64,000 nt of DNA from Paratinospora sagittata (Eukaryota; Streptophyta; Magnoliopsida; Ranunculales; Menispermaceae): the NCBI GenBank assembly GCA_035771175.1, contig CM069608.1, positions 24,186,519 to 24,250,518 of the forward strand, given 5' to 3'. Shown here one piece after another: positions 1 to 11,842 of this stretch (positions are counted from its first letter, which is position 1; each line of letters starts with the position of its first letter). A program made the position numbers and the translations under genes. The notes beneath the pieces were generated by a model that saw only the letters and a program-made list of their open reading frames with translations, ran no database searches and was not told the origin of the DNA.

Positions 1-703
1 GAGCTTGATTTCTAGAAACCCAAAATTTCAGGGAGGGCGCAAATGTTCTATTAGTGTCCTGATGGACAACTACCAATATTCCAGGTTTGTTTAAGGAGGG
101 CGCTACTAGCGTATTAGCGTCATGCTTTAAGCGATGTAAACACCAACCCAAAAACCATCAGTGTCCTACAATGTTGGCTCGATATTAAGTGACTAACTAC
201 TACATTAGCGTCCTGATTGACCATCGACATCTTGAAAGACACTAACTTTGATTTTTCAGATTTCTTATTTTCAAAATCTCAATCAAATCAAATACAAAAC
301 ATGCAAATAGTTTGAAATTCATTCAAAATTTTTTTGAATCAAATCGATCAAAAATATTTTCTCTAAGGATAGATGATTTTGTAAAAGCCTTATGCATGTA
401 TGATTTGAAAGGATTGAGCAATAAGAAAGTACATCTTAATTCTAGACTTATATATCTCTCTCTTAATCTCAATTCTACTCTTCTTGAAGTCTTCAATCTT
501 TGTTCATGATGTCCATCATTTGAAGAGCTTTTGATCTTGAATTGAGCTTTAAGTCCATTTTGTACTTGTAATATGCCTTCCTTCTTCTTTTTGCTTGTGG
601 TGCTGAAACATGCTTAGTTCAAACATTAGCACCAAATGATATATTGTTTGTTAGCATCAAAACACATAAGAGAGTGCTAAGTGAGAGACCACTTAGCTCA
701 ACA
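1..703 (-). repeat. LTR-A copy, antisense, cut by window edge
   Basis: On the minus strand this LTR begins at 703 with TGTTGAGCTAAGTGG, the same kind of start seen at 6524, 11689 and 34365, and continues out of the window past position 1. It carries GC-rich units of the form GAGGGCGC...GCGTCCTG near 34-135, the U3 palindromes of this family. It interrupts a sense copy of the same family whose sequence resumes at 704. The ORF at 312-509 is a chance frame inside it. Family assignment is by eye. Confidence 0.7.
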
Positions 704-2306
704 TCCTATTGCTCAATCTTTCTTAAAAATCATGCATTCATACTTCACATATGCATAATTTTGATAAAATTCATTCATGTATTAAGTTTCCTTTAAAAAT
801 GATTTTCGAGTATTCAAAAATGTTTGATTTATGTCCTTAAACTATTTTGAATCATATTTGCATTAGTTTTAGTTAAAATGACATTTTTATAAAGTTTTTC
901 AAAATAATCAAAATTGTTTTGATTTTCATCAAAATCTTGTTTAACTGTTTAATCGTTGGTTTCAAAGTTTTTTAATCATCAAACTAAATCTATTTCAATC
1001 ATATTTTGATGCCCAAATATGCCCATATATTTAGAATTTTGAAAAATTATGTTAACCCAAGTTTTCACACTCAAAGTATGCCCAAATAAACTTTAATCCT
1101 TTAAAAATGTTTGATAGCTTTCTCTGATGGCTTTGGAAATGTTTCCAATGGATCCAGAATGTTCTTTTCATAAATTTTAAGCTATTATATGCCTATATTT
1201 AGTTTCCATTTCATAATCTTTCAAAAATACAAAATTTTTGAAATTCGCAGTCAAAGCAGGACACTAATCACGCAATAGCGCCCTCCCTTGAACTGTTTGA
1301 TTTCTGGGCAGTGTCAGGACGCTCATATGCTATCAGAACGATGGAACACTTGCAACTTTTCTGGGCGCGTTTTCAATGGTCTAAAATGTGATTTTTCACC
1401 CCCAACAACTATATTCTTGTGTTTAGCAGCTAGAACTTGTTTTTAATGTATAAATACAAGTACTTAGGCCATTCTAAACACAAGAGAGACAACCATGTGA
1501 TTCTAGGGAGAGTTTTCAAAAATCAAATCATTTTCCCACTTCAAGAACCCTAGAACTAGATACGTTGATTTGAAGATAGGATTTCAAGCTTACTCATTGT
1601 GCATCATTCAAAACATCTTCAAAATCATTCTGTTGAGCAAATATGGTTGCAAGAAAGGTATAAATCATTGTAAGGTCTCTTTTCACTTTGAGCTCAAATT
1701 TTCATATCTTGTATTTGTTATTTGAATTTATGAGCTTCATTGTAATGTTCTATTCACTTAGAACAAACACTATATTCATTGTTTTTAGTCTTTTTGGTTG
1801 TTTCAAGATTGAAACAACCAAGTCAAGTGTGTTTGATTCACTTGAGATTCCAAGGTTGGAATCTAGATAATTTTCATCCTTTATCTTGAAAAGGGTCAAG
1901 TGGTTCTTCTTTAGCCCGCGAAAAGAAATCCAGCCTTTCCTTTGCCCTTGCAAAGGAACAAGTAGTTTATCCTTAGCTCGTGAAAAGGATATTCGGTTCT
2001 TCCTTATCACGAAAAAGGATAGGTTCGCCTTGAACTTGTAAAAGGGAATTTGTAATGGTTTGGTCCTCACCCGTAAGAGGATTCATTAGTGAAGTTTGAA
2101 AATCCTAATCGGGAGATTAAGTAGTGGACATAGGCGTGACTGAACCACTATAAATGCTAGTGTGTTTTACTTTATGCATTTCACTTTTTGTACCTTAGAT
2201 TAGTTTGAGTATTCAATCCAACTTTATCAAGGAATTTCACTAAGGAATTAGAAAAGTTCAAAAACGACTATTACACACAATTCACCCCCCTTTTGGGTGT
2301 CCAACA
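704..2306 (+). repeat. 5' LTR-A of a SIRE-type copia element, sense
   Basis: Matches the solo LTR at 61298-63254 over most of its length, for example the polypyrimidine and 'attgctcaatctttcttaaa' stretch near 709 and the segment around 1560-1690. A TATA box (TATAAATA) lies at 1449-1456, with a GC-rich island just upstream (about 1255-1375). The LTR ends in the typical C-rich tract and CCAACA at 2306, followed directly by a primer site. The first part of this LTR is outside the window, beyond the inserted antisense copy. Confidence 0.8.
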
Positions 2307-2308
2307 AG

Positions 2309-2320
2309 TGGTATCAGAGA
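2309..2320 (+). other. Primer binding site, initiator Met-tRNA type
   Basis: TGGTATCAGAGA differs in the last base from the usual TGGTATCAGAGC, which pairs with the 3' end of plant initiator Met tRNA. It sits two bases after the LTR end, as in plant Ty1/copia elements, and fixes the element as sense. Confidence 0.85.
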
Positions 2321-2366
2321 GGGTTGTTCACAATTTTAAGGCTTAACTCCTTGAGCTAAAGATCTA

Positions 2367-3190
2367 ATGGCCAATCCAATTGTTTTGATTTAGGTGATAA
2401 CCCATCTTTACCTCCAATGCTTAAGGTAGATAACTTTGTGTTTTGGAGAATTAGGATATGAACTTTCATTTAAGCTCAATCTTGTGTTATGTAGGATATC
2501 GTTTCAAATGGACCATTCATACCCACAAAGACTATTAATGAAGTTGAAATCCCCAAACTTAGGAAGAAATGGGATAGGAAGGAAAAAAAATTAGTTAGGC
2601 TTGATGAGCTAGCTAGAAACATTCTCATGAGTAGCCTTTCCCAAAAAGACATAGATAGAGTATCTTCATATGCATCTTCTAAAGTTATTTGAATTAGATT
2701 TAAAAAATTTTATGACACTTCATGTGCCTCCACATCTTTTTGTGAAGATAAGGATAATGTAGAACATGTATGCTTTATTTCCAATATTGATTGTTCTATA
2801 AATGCCATTGATGCTTCTTTTGATGACTTGTCTATTAATTATAAGAATCTTGAAATTGAATTTGACAAACACACCAAAATGAATGTGAAGCTCAAGAACA
2901 TGATCTCAAATGTGTTGGATGAGTTAGAAACTCTCCAAAATGATTTTGAAAGTATTCTTGAAGAAAAAGAGAACTTAGAGCTAGAATTTTAACTAGAAAA
3001 GAGAACCAATTGGGCAAACCAAATGTTGGATATTTTAAGCCCAAAACATGCCATAGGAACCTCAAAAATCTTTTTAAGGATAAATCTCATAAAATGGCAT
3101 GAGCGCCCAAAGAATTATTTCTTGATGCTAGGATTACAAAATGCAAAGGAGTATGGGTAGAAAAAGACTATGGTTCACCGGATCACATAG
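2367..3190 (+). pseudogene. Decayed SIRE-type gag remnant
   Basis: The start codon at 2367 opens a frame that is lost within nine codons by a small indel; the next frame reads NPSLPPMLKVDNFVFW, the usual gag entry motif of SIRE elements. Later segments (about 2565-2680) resemble the gag-polypeptide helical domain, and 2840-3000 encodes a lysine/glutamate-rich coiled coil, typical of the SIRE gag C-terminus. No CCHC knuckle remains and stops are frequent. It belongs with the LTR and primer site just upstream. Products would normally form the cytoplasmic virus-like particle; this copy cannot. Confidence 0.7.
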
Positions 3191-6100
3191 ATTTGTGTTT
3201 TGCCTATAGTTTATAGGCTTTGGACACTTCTAGGCAAATTTCTTTTTTAATGTCAAATGTGCGTAGCTATATTATTTATTGACATTTGGAAGTAGTTTGG
3301 GCATGATCAAACAATTCTATCTTTTATTGCCTATGCCTGCCTATGATTGTCTCTTACTTTGAACTTGATTATATGCTTATCTATTGTGTTTAATGTTTTA
3401 TTGGTTAAAAACATAGTAGGTATGCTACTCGGAAGTATGATTTGAGTTTCATATTTATTACTTCCATTCATCTTTGTGAACACTCTTATATTGTATATTT
3501 ACTTTATCATATGAGATGTATGCTTGTGTCTAAATGGAATATGTTAGCTTTTTATCTCTATCATTTAGATCTTTATGCGGGATTTGAGCACAATCAAATT
3601 ATGTTGATTTAAGATGTGAGCTTGCCTTGAATTAAATTGATTGACTTGATTTAAGATGTGAGTATGCTCATGATCTTAGTGAATGGATTAGAATTAAGAA
3701 CTATTCCTTAGAGTCCATATTTCTTGTACTTAGGATCAAAATGATTCATATCTATTGAATAGTACAAGATACTTACCTAGTGATTGTGGCATTTACTTCA
3801 AATGTTAATCAAATAGCCACCTCACCCACTTCCGTAGAGATGATCAAGGTTAGTCTAAGAATATTGATTTTTAACAATCATGAGAAGACCTTAAAAGTCA
3901 CTTCTCCAACCCATCCAAGGAAACTTTACCTTACTCCCTATGCTCATTAATGATCTTTGATCATATCATTGAAAAGAGGTTAGTAAGGGCAAATATAAAT
4001 TGATCCTTCAATTTGAGCTTAGTTAGAAATTTATGGGATCAAACAAAGAAAAACAAAAATGATCTTCTTAGAGACCTTGAATTAGAACCAAATACTTTAG
4101 TCTCTAGAAATTATTGTTTAAGAGTACTAAGACTTATATTTCTCCAACTTTATCTATTTAGAAGTCTTAATGTACTTACAAAGATAACCAATTCACATAA
4201 GCCTTCCCACTATTCAAAAATCTTAAAAGGCTTTGCTCTCAAATGAATGAATACCATATGTTTAGATTTACATCTACTTGTATTCATACCTTTAGAAGAG
4301 AATTGAATCTAAATGACTAAAATGATCCTCACTTTTTCACTCATAATTGGATTTTAGTCATACTTAAAAAAATTGAACATGTTAGCCTTCATGAACAAGC
4401 ATTGATGAATAACTTGTTTCTACTCTTATGATTTCATCTTGCCTATTTGACCATGAATGTTATATTTCCTTCTATACTTGGATGAATGCTCATCTAATTA
4501 TAAAGAAACATGTTCAAAATGCAATTTGTTAAATCATGACTTGCACTTGCTATTTCTATTTCATTGTCATGATTATATTTGTATGTGATGTTATCTTGCA
4601 TGTTCTAATATTAAAAGTTTTATTCTAAGAATATCTTGAACTTGCATATACGGTTGCATGATCAATTACAAGTAGTGATATATGATTGATATGCCTATTA
4701 TAAATCCCAAACAATCATAAAATCTTATATGATCATGAATACTATTTCTAGAGTGAATGAGTGCAATTAATGTATGTCTCTAGTATTCATGTTCATTCAT
4801 ACCTACTTGAAGGAAAATGAAATGACCGTCTTGATTCAAAGTTTCTATCTTGTGAAATGTTAGTCATTTCCATTGACCATAGTTGAATTTGTCTCATGCC
4901 TTCATCTTGAATCTTCGATTACAAATTCACTCTAAGCGACCTAATTGACCATGAACCCAAATCTATATCAAACTAATAAGTCTAGTCAACTAGAGTGAAT
5001 GAAAGGACTAGAATGCTTATATTGTTCATTATCCATATGTAAGTCATTAAAATCTTATTGCCATGAATTGCACATCATGATTTTTAAGAAAACATGGCTT
5101 AAATGGTTGATAAGTATGTTATGCCCAAGTCTTTATGCTTTTCATGCTTATCCTTATTTGATGAATGCAATATGAATGCTACCCATGATTATATCCATGT
5201 TAGAACATCATATTGCTTATGGGCTTGTACTTTGAAAATTTGAATGTTAATGCTTATGTGCATGATAATATGATGACCATGTGCCCATTGTATGTCATAA
5301 TCATGTTTTGATTGATATTCGCGAATTATGATATGTTTTGGTAGTTTCCATATCATGTTCTATTTATACATGAGTTTGACGTATTGATTAAACTTTAAAA
5401 CTTTACATGTATCAAATCTTATGAACCAATGAATAATGAGTGCCTTGAACTTCCTACTCACATTTTGCACTTCATTAGCATTACCATAACTAGGATATGC
5501 TCATTCGATATCAAATGATAAACATTATTTTTAAGCTTTGCTCCTCATATGAAATATTTACATGTGCCTAAATCTTTGAAAGCTAATACCTATATCCATG
5601 ATTTTCTATTATTGGCATTCTTTCCCACTTTCACATGCTTTGATGCTTTGCTTAAACTTCAAACTATATATGCATCAATTGCTTGTGTTTTTGATATCTA
5701 ATGGATGCCATGAACTTCAAAAATATATTTTGCATCTCATTAGAATCATGATAGTCAAACCTTGCTTAATCATAAATAATTTTGCCTATGTTATGAATCT
5801 TATGTATGCTTGTGCTTATTTCTCATACATAGTAGAGCATACTTCATATTACGCGTGTGTTGATAATCAAATTCATATTCTTGTCTAATACTATGAGAAT
5901 GAATTCTTGCGCTTAAAATTCTTTATGATTCATCTTTTAACAAATCTTTCTCACTTTTCATGACTAGATGCCTTATATAAATTTAAATTCTTTTGTGCAT
6001 CTAAATGACTTTATTCTTGGCTATGCTATGCAACATTCCAAAATATCATCTAGCTAGCCTATGCGTGTTGAACTAAAATTTTTCACATTTTTATCTTGTC

Positions 6101-6352
6101 ATGTTATATTTCTCCATGTGCTTGAACATTATATCTTGAATATCATGTGAGTATCTTATTGTATGACATCCCTTATGCATTCATATGTGCTTAATCGTGA
6201 CTTATTGTCATGAATCCTCTTGAGTTTGAGTGCATAGATTTAGGGGGAGTCTCCATCTCTTTTTGAAAGGAGGAGCTTCCGTGTTTTAATGCTACGCTTT
6301 AGGATTACTTCATGAGAATCTAGTTAAATCTTCCCACCTTTTTGATAATGTC
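3191..6352 (+). other. Non-coding internal region of LTR-A element
   Basis: About 3.1 kb of AT-rich sequence with stops in all frames and no recognisable protease, integrase or RT. It lies between the gag relic and a polypurine tract, so it looks like the long untranslated 3' region of a SIRE-type or non-autonomous element whose pol was lost. Short ORFs at 4013-4246 and 5598-5888 have no recognisable motif and I do not call them genes. Words such as 'gagtgaatga' and 'cattcatacct' recur loosely through it. Confidence 0.5.
5340..6010 (+). repeat. Three degenerate ~280-320 bp tandem units
   Basis: Similar blocks start near 5346, 5624 and 5949, each with a 'catg...ttaaactt' segment followed by 'catcaa' or 'catctaaat'. 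The first two continue into matching 'tgccNtgaacttc ... ttttgca' stretches at about 5442 and 5706. Similarity is weak and seen by eye only. Confidence 0.35.
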
Positions 6353-6365
6353 AAAGGGGGAGAAA
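6353..6365 (+). other. Polypurine tract
   Basis: AAAGGGGGAGAAA, preceded by the 'gataatgtc' words common before SIRE 3' LTRs. It would prime plus-strand DNA synthesis. No sense LTR follows directly, so the 3' LTR of this element has been lost or replaced. Confidence 0.6.
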
Positions 6366-6394
6366 TAGAGGAGAAATAAGAGACGGAAAAATAG

Positions 6395-6524
6395 TTAAAT
6401 CTTGATAAACCCCATTGGTTGATAGTATGTGTGTTTTTCATGCTTCATATTTATGATCATACTACCTTGCATGATCATAAGCATATTATGGAGCGTGCTA
6501 AGTATTGAACCACTTAAGCCAACA
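6395..6524 (-). repeat. Short antisense LTR-A start fragment
   Basis: Reads TGTTGGCTTAAGTGG on the minus strand from 6524 and stays similar to the other LTR-A starts for about 130 bp, then stops matching. It separates the polypurine tract of one element from the 3' ORF of the next, so a rearrangement or truncated insertion is likely. Confidence 0.6.
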
Positions 6525-7144
6525 GACAAGACCAACCTTCATCCTTTGTTCCTTAACAACCTCCACCTCCTCCAAACCCCAATCATGAGGCTATTTTACC
6601 CACATTTGCCAAACGAAACGTAACAAACAGGGCTTACGTTGATTTTGACTTCGTTAAAAAATGCCAAGATAAATATCTTTCCACATTTTGACCACCAAGG
6701 TTGGGTTCCTTTCCTATCCCACTAGAACAAGTGGTACCCTACTTTAGTTAAGATCTTTTACTCAGGCCTTAGGAAGCCTTCAAATTCAAGCTACAAGTGC
6801 AACACCACTGTCCTAGGGAAGGACATGACATATCACCCACTATGTTTGAGTTTTTCTTCTCCATTTCTTACGTTCTTGATCATGTCCAGATGGTCAACGA
6901 TGAGTGTGTCTTTCCTGAGTATGACATGATGGCAACACCATAATATGCTCCCAACAACAAGAGTGGCCTGAAGGTGTCCCCAATAATCTTAATAATTCCC
7001 TTTTCACCTTGTCCTTAGAGTTGTTCATAACATTATTTCACATTGTATAGAGCCTAGGAGAGGCAGCAGAGGCCTTGTAAAACCCCTTGACCTATTATTG
7101 ACATGGTGTGTCTTGACTAAGCACATGTCAACCTTTCCCATATC
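6525..7144 (+). pseudogene. SIRE 3' accessory ('env-like') ORF, broken N-terminal part
   Basis: Begins inside a proline run (PPPPPNPN) that matches the end of the small ORF at 23929-24090, so both come from the 3' ORF of family-B elements. The frame from about 6610 reads AYVDFDFVKKCQDKYLSTF, then hits a stop; further stops follow near 6744, 6766 and 6944. Function of these 3' ORFs in SIRE-type elements is unknown; they have been called env-like. I see no signal peptide or transmembrane helix in what remains. It continues into the open frame at 7145-7543. Confidence 0.6.
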
Positions 7145-7543
7145 TTGATGGACTATGTGGGGTCCACAAGATCTTCTTCATGGAACATTCCCTTTGTCAT
7201 GTACTCGACCAAATTTTTTGAAAAAGTTGGCATTGACTTGTCTACTGAAGAGTCGTGCTCTCTCGCTTCCAACGGTCGCATCAGACCCACTACCCTCAAA
7301 CACATGCATTATGTGTACTATAAGGCCAAAAGGAAGTTGATTCTCAAGGCCGAGCTTCAAGCAGGCTTGAAGGATAATTCATTCAAGAGCTCTCATACAG
7401 GTGATCCGCCTCCCATCGACTTTGAGCATTATAGAGACAAAGATGCTCATTTCCCTTCTCCAGTTCGAGTGCCTCCACATGCTCCATCTTTAGAGGTACC
7501 AGATGATATTATCACTTGTCTGCAACAACTTCATGATAGCTAG
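7145..7543 (+). CDS. Open segment of SIRE 3' accessory ORF (132 aa)
   Basis: An uninterrupted stretch of the same 3' ORF. It contains a block IPFVMYSTKFFEKVGIDLS followed by LKHMHYVYYKAK, the pattern of the C-terminal part of the 'putative plant transposon protein' domain (I believe Pfam Transposase_32), then a proline-rich acidic tail. After the stop at 7541, the frame continues as a heptad-like segment with ESQERLISAIQ to about 7680, suggesting a C-terminal coiled coil. The methionine at 7145 is probably internal, not a true start. The polypurine tract and LTR follow 0.7 kb downstream. Confidence 0.55.
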   Translation: MMDYVGSTRSSSWNIPFVMYSTKFFEKVGIDLSTEESCSLASNGRIRPTTLKHMHYVYYKAKRKLILKAELQAGLKDNSFKSSHTGDPPPIDFEHYRDKDAHFPSPVRVPPHAPSLEVPDDIITCLQQLHDS

Positions 7544-8234
7544 ACTCGTGTTTTCACCTCCATTTTCGACACTCTGGCTACGTTACAGACCCGGGTGGAG
7601 AGTCAAGAAAGATTGATTTCTGCAATCCAGACTTCGGCGGACTTTAGCCGAGCAATATATCTTCCGAGTCCGATGATGGAGAGGTTGATCCAGATATCAC
7701 TCATGCCTCATGAGCTCCTCTTGTAGCTGCTGATGATGTTGAGACGTTTTTGTTACGGCGTGTTGTTCATTCGTTCACTAGTTTTTTTCCCGACCCTAGA
7801 GCTCCTGGTTCATCATGATGAGATTCCCTTCTTTTTGATGTTTTAAAAGAGGGAGAATTATGTAGATAGGGGAACAAGGAGATAGGGGGAGTGTATGCAT
7901 GTATGTGAGAGCCCATTGATGTATTTTTTATGTTTGGATTAACTATGTACTTCATTTTTTACTGTATTTACATTGTATTTGGATGTCTCTTATATATATG
8001 GATGGATACCTTCTTTGTGGATTGTGGATTTTGTAAATGGATGTTTTATTTTTATTTTTGTATTTATGGTGTCATGGCAATGAATCTATACAAGTTATGG
8101 ATCTTGTGTTTGTGAGTTTGTATTGTGTGCATATCCAATTTTTAAGTGAAACTCTACCAAAAGTTTTGTAAACTTTTATGCATACATGTCAGTCATATTT
8201 GCTTCTTAGGCCGATACTAAGTATTTGAAATCAT
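7544..8234 (+). other. End of 3' ORF and 3' untranslated region of the outer SIRE element
   Basis: The first 140 bp is the broken C-terminal coiled coil. From about 7850 it matches 24280-24620 of the inner SIRE element, including 'gatagggggagt' near 7880 and 'catttgcttct' just before the polypurine tract, so it is the shared 3' untranslated region of family B. No further gene is seen. Confidence 0.65.
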
Positions 8235-8249
8235 AAAAAAGGGGGAGAT
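8235..8249 (+). other. Polypurine tract of the outer SIRE element
   Basis: AAAAAAGGGGGAGAT lies immediately before the LTR start TGATGATCCAGTGACC. The same arrangement occurs at 24621-24634. Confidence 0.85.
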
Positions 8250-8898
8250 TGATGATCCAGTGACCCCCATGATCGCTTTTGGTTTTGATGATTACAAATA
8301 ACATGAGTCATATACTCTAACATTTACTCGAGTGTTTTAGCTTAAAAAATCACCACAATTCAAGTACAAGGTTTCAAAGCTTGAAGACTCTCAAGATCAA
8401 GGCAAGGAATGTAAATTTTATTTTATTTTGTCTAGATAATCTTAGGTTGTAGGACCTACTCTAGATTTGCTCAGACAATGTCTATTTCATATGTTTCCAA
8501 AATGAGCATGATTTTTAAATGATTTCAAAATTGAATTCAATCATGTTTTTACCTTCATTGAGAAAAGGCTTCAAGTGTTTCTGGAACTCCAATTTGTTAT
8601 TTAAAGTGTTTGATTCAATTTGAACAAGTTTGTGCAAAGTTTTCTCAAAGAAAAATAATATTTAGTGTCAAGTGTCAGACCAGTGCGCTCCTTGTGCTGT
8701 CAGACCACTTGATGGTTTGCCATAGTCACCAACGTGTTCTTCTTTGGAGAAGCGCGCTTTTGTGAACCCAGAAAGTGTCAGGTCTCTGGTTTGGATCAGA
8801 CCAGTGTGCCCCTTCATGGACCAGGGCGCTCCTTCATGGACCAGCGCGCTCCTCCGAGACCCTGACAAAATACCCTTCTCGGTTTGCTGCCAGCTGCG
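8250..8898 (+). repeat. Outer 3' LTR-B, segment 1 of 4
   Basis: Starts TGATGATCCAGTGACCCCC, as at 11843 and 24635, and follows the same order of blocks as the intact LTR-B at 11843-13405. It includes the GC-rich U3 island (8680-8870) with a near-palindrome GAGAAGCGCGCTTTTG at 8747. It is cut at 8898 by an antisense LTR-A and resumes at 11690. Confidence 0.85.
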
Positions 8899-11689
8899 TG
8901 TTGGTTATACCCAAGAGGGGGGGGGGGGGTGAATTGGGTATGATGGCCAAAATTTAATTTTTCAATGAATTTGTGAAATACTTGGATACATAAGAAATAT
9001 ATGAACAACCTTAGCAAAATACTATGCAAAAAATGTAGGAAATAGGGGACAAACGATTTATAGAGGTTCGGCACGCCTACATTTACTACCTAAACTCCTG
9101 ATTAGGATTTTTTAAATCCACTAACTGATTATCTTATGGGTGTGAACCAAATCGTTACAAATGCCTTTTTACAGGTTCAAGGCAAACCTATCCTTTTGCA
9201 GGCTAAGAATGAACTGCATTTCCTTTTTTTGGGCTGAGGAAAAATTCATGTTCCTTTTGAGGGCTAAGGAAGAACCATGATCCTTTTCGCGTGCTAAGGA
9301 ACAACCCATGATCCTACTTCAATGTGGAGGATAAACCTTCGTATGATTCCAATCTTTGAATCATCAAGTGAACCAAATTCACTTGACTTGGTTGTTTCAA
9401 TCTTGAAACACACCAACTCATAATTACAGAATAACAATGATGGTTCTAACTGAGTAGAACACTTACAATTCAACTCATACATTGCATTAGATATATAAAA
9501 TTAAGCACGTAATGCTGAGAGGAGTACACTTACAATATTTTTACCTTTCAATGTTTCAGTATTGCTCAAGTGCATTTTCAAAAAGCTTTCATAATGCTTC
9601 TTGAAAAATAGTTGTGAAATGCATTTTCAGAAACTTTTTTGCTTGATCAAACATTGAATTTGAAATTAAAGGAAAACAAGTGTAAAAACTTAAGAGATTT
9701 TGGAAAACATGATTAAGTTAGTTCTTATCTCTTTTTCCTCTCGTGTGTCTCCCTTTCTTTTTGAGAAATGGCTAGAACGAGTGTTTATATAGATGAAGAT
9801 CGATTACTAGTCGTTACACTAGGAGCGAGCAGGACAAGTTTAAAAAACAAATTTAAACGTTTGTCAAACGGTCGAAAATTTATACAAACTTAGAAGGTTT
9901 TTCAAAAGGATAAAAACATATGTGAAATAAGGTACAACAGTATCCTATGAACTATCTCTCAAATTTCTCGTTTAGCAAGATTGATATACGAATAAAACAA
10001 TGTGAAAATTTGAGTAGAAAAAAATTCAATATCATTTAGATAGATTTTCAAAGAAAGATATATATTAAGCTTAGTATAAAAATTATTTTGAATGAGCAAA
10101 GTTTCAAAGAACACATTTTGGAAAACTAGAACAGTTTGAGGTTTTGAAAATAAGATTGAAAATTCAACTAACATTCAAAAATATTTACTTAACAAATTTT
10201 TCGGCTACCTGTTTTGAGTCTAAGTGTTGGTATATATAGACTCAGTAGGGTAAAGCTGTTAGTTGCTTGAATTTGAAATTCAAAAGGACGTTTACACACA
10301 ACAACTAGAATCTTTCATGAAAATGGCAACTGCAATTTTCACGAATATTCTGGTTTTTCTCAGATTGCATGAATAAGAATGTTTGAAGAAACGTGATTCA
10401 TGCATCAGAGGAAATCTCTGAAAAATCTGAAATAGGTTCTATGCATAAAACAATTCTGAAAAGTAATCTGAGAAAGTGTAAGTATCAGAATCGTGACAGT
10501 TGAATTAACGTCCTGACAAGTTAATCAGCGTCCTGACGCATAATATCAACTTTGTCATTTTGTTCCTTTGAGGGTGCTCATGGACCATAAGTGTCCTGCT
10601 GAACTGTGAAGTGAGGGCGCTACTTGATCGTAAGCGTCCTGACTTACTTGACGATTAAAACGACTAAACTTCATGAGGGCGCTAATCCACAATTAGCGTT
10701 CTGCCTTGTTTTAAAATATTTAAAGTCACGAGGGCGTTACTAACGAGTAAGCGTCCTGATATTTTAAAAACAATTTAAGACAATTGAAAAACATAAGAGT
10801 GCTACTAAATGATAAGCGTCCTGATATTTTAACTCTTAAAAACAATACGTGCACTGAAGGATGATCAGCGTCCTGAAAGTTATTAAGTTGGTCTTTAGCG
10901 AGGGTGTTCCTGATTAGGTAGCGTCCTGATAGTTTTCCAACTTATAACTATCATCACCCTTAAAGACTAAAACATTTAAAACTCGAAAAACAATCAACGA
11001 GCTAATTCTGAATCAACAACCTGACAAGTTAACATGTTGACTTAAATGAGGCCGCTACTGATGAAGTAAGCGTCTTGATGAATAAGTACAATTTAACCTC
11101 AAACATTATTAGCGTCTTAATGTTTCACCAGCGTCCTGACTTACCAAGTCTAGGAGGATGCTGCTAAGACATTAGAGTTTTGATCGAAAACTTAAAAAAT
11201 GATTTTTGAATTTAACTTAAACTTTCAAAACTCGATTAAAGCAACTAAACTTCGATAAGATCAAACACTTAAAATAATTGAGAATTTAAATTATTTGAAA
11301 CACCTTTAAAACATATCAATCAAATCATGTAAGAAATTTAAGCGTGATTTTGAGAAATGTATGCAAGAGATTCGTGCGTGGTTTTGGAAAACATTTGAGG
11401 AATAAAGTATAAGGAAAGTTACATTACATTCTTTATTTGTTCCTCTCATAATTCATTAGCTTGTTTGCACATGGAGATCTTTCGTTGTTGAGTTGGGCAG
11501 TCATGAACTTCGATCGTGTGATGTTATTTTGTAGTCCTCGATCTAATTGTTCTTCTACTTTTTGCTTTCTTGAGATGCTAAAATATATACTTGATTGAAA
11601 TATTATACCAAACAGTATATTGTTTGTCATTGGTTGTTAGTATCAAAATCCTTTGGAGCATGCTAAGTAATGAACCACTTAGACCAACA
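8899..11689 (-). mobile_element. Antisense solo LTR-A inside the outer LTR-B
   Basis: On the minus strand it starts TGTTGGTCTAAGTGG at 11689 and ends with a C-run and CCAACA at 8899 (the plus strand shows a G-run at about 8919-8931). Flanks are ctgcg (8894-8898) and cagcg (11690-11694), a 4/5 match expected of an aged 5-bp target duplication, and the host LTR-B resumes in register. At 2791 bp it is longer than the 1.96-kb copies at 42218 and 61298, mainly because of its long palindrome array. No internal coding region is present. Confidence 0.8.
10570..11184. repeat. Array of GCGC-centred imperfect palindromes in LTR-A
   Basis: Units of about 30 bp of the form GAGGGCGCTACT-N4to8-AGTAAGCGTCCTG start at 10570, 10613, 10675, 10730, 10796, about 10849, 10900, 11048 and 11154. 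The two halves are near inverted copies of each other, so each unit can fold as a hairpin with one mismatch or bulge. The same array, in the same relative place, is in the solo LTR at 42218-44181. Confidence 0.75.
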
Positions 11690-11842
11690 CAGCGCGTTGC
11701 CTTCTAAGTAGCTGGGGTAGTGCTCTTCCTACACCAGCTCGCTCCCCTTTGGAGTAGTGCGTTGTTGTATGTGTTAGGAAGAATTATTATTTCTGAGCAA
11801 CAAAAATGACACACCACACACACTTTCCTCTTTGAATCTATG
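11690..11842 (+). repeat. Outer LTR-B, segment 2 of 4
   Basis: Continues the outer LTR after the solo LTR-A; 'tgtgttaggaaga' near 11779 and 'gacacaccacacacactttcctcttt' match 12587-12650 and 26620-26680 of other LTR-B copies. It ends with the target duplication ctatg (11838-11842) made by the SIRE element that starts at 11843. Confidence 0.8.

Noticed and set aside
4013..5888. Plus-strand ORFs of 77 and 96 codons
   Set aside because: No motif, no start context and no conservation; they are isolated frames in the AT-rich internal non-coding region.
8919..8931. Long G homopolymer
   Set aside because: It is the complement of the C-run that ends SIRE-type LTRs (also at 33137-33147 plus and 27843 minus), so not a separate element; its exact length may be a sequencing artefact.
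10570..11184. Regularly spaced palindromic repeats resembling a CRISPR array
   Set aside because: Repeats are imperfect, the spacers vary little between two LTR copies and are AT-rich LTR sequence, and the DNA is a plant retrotransposon LTR without cas genes.
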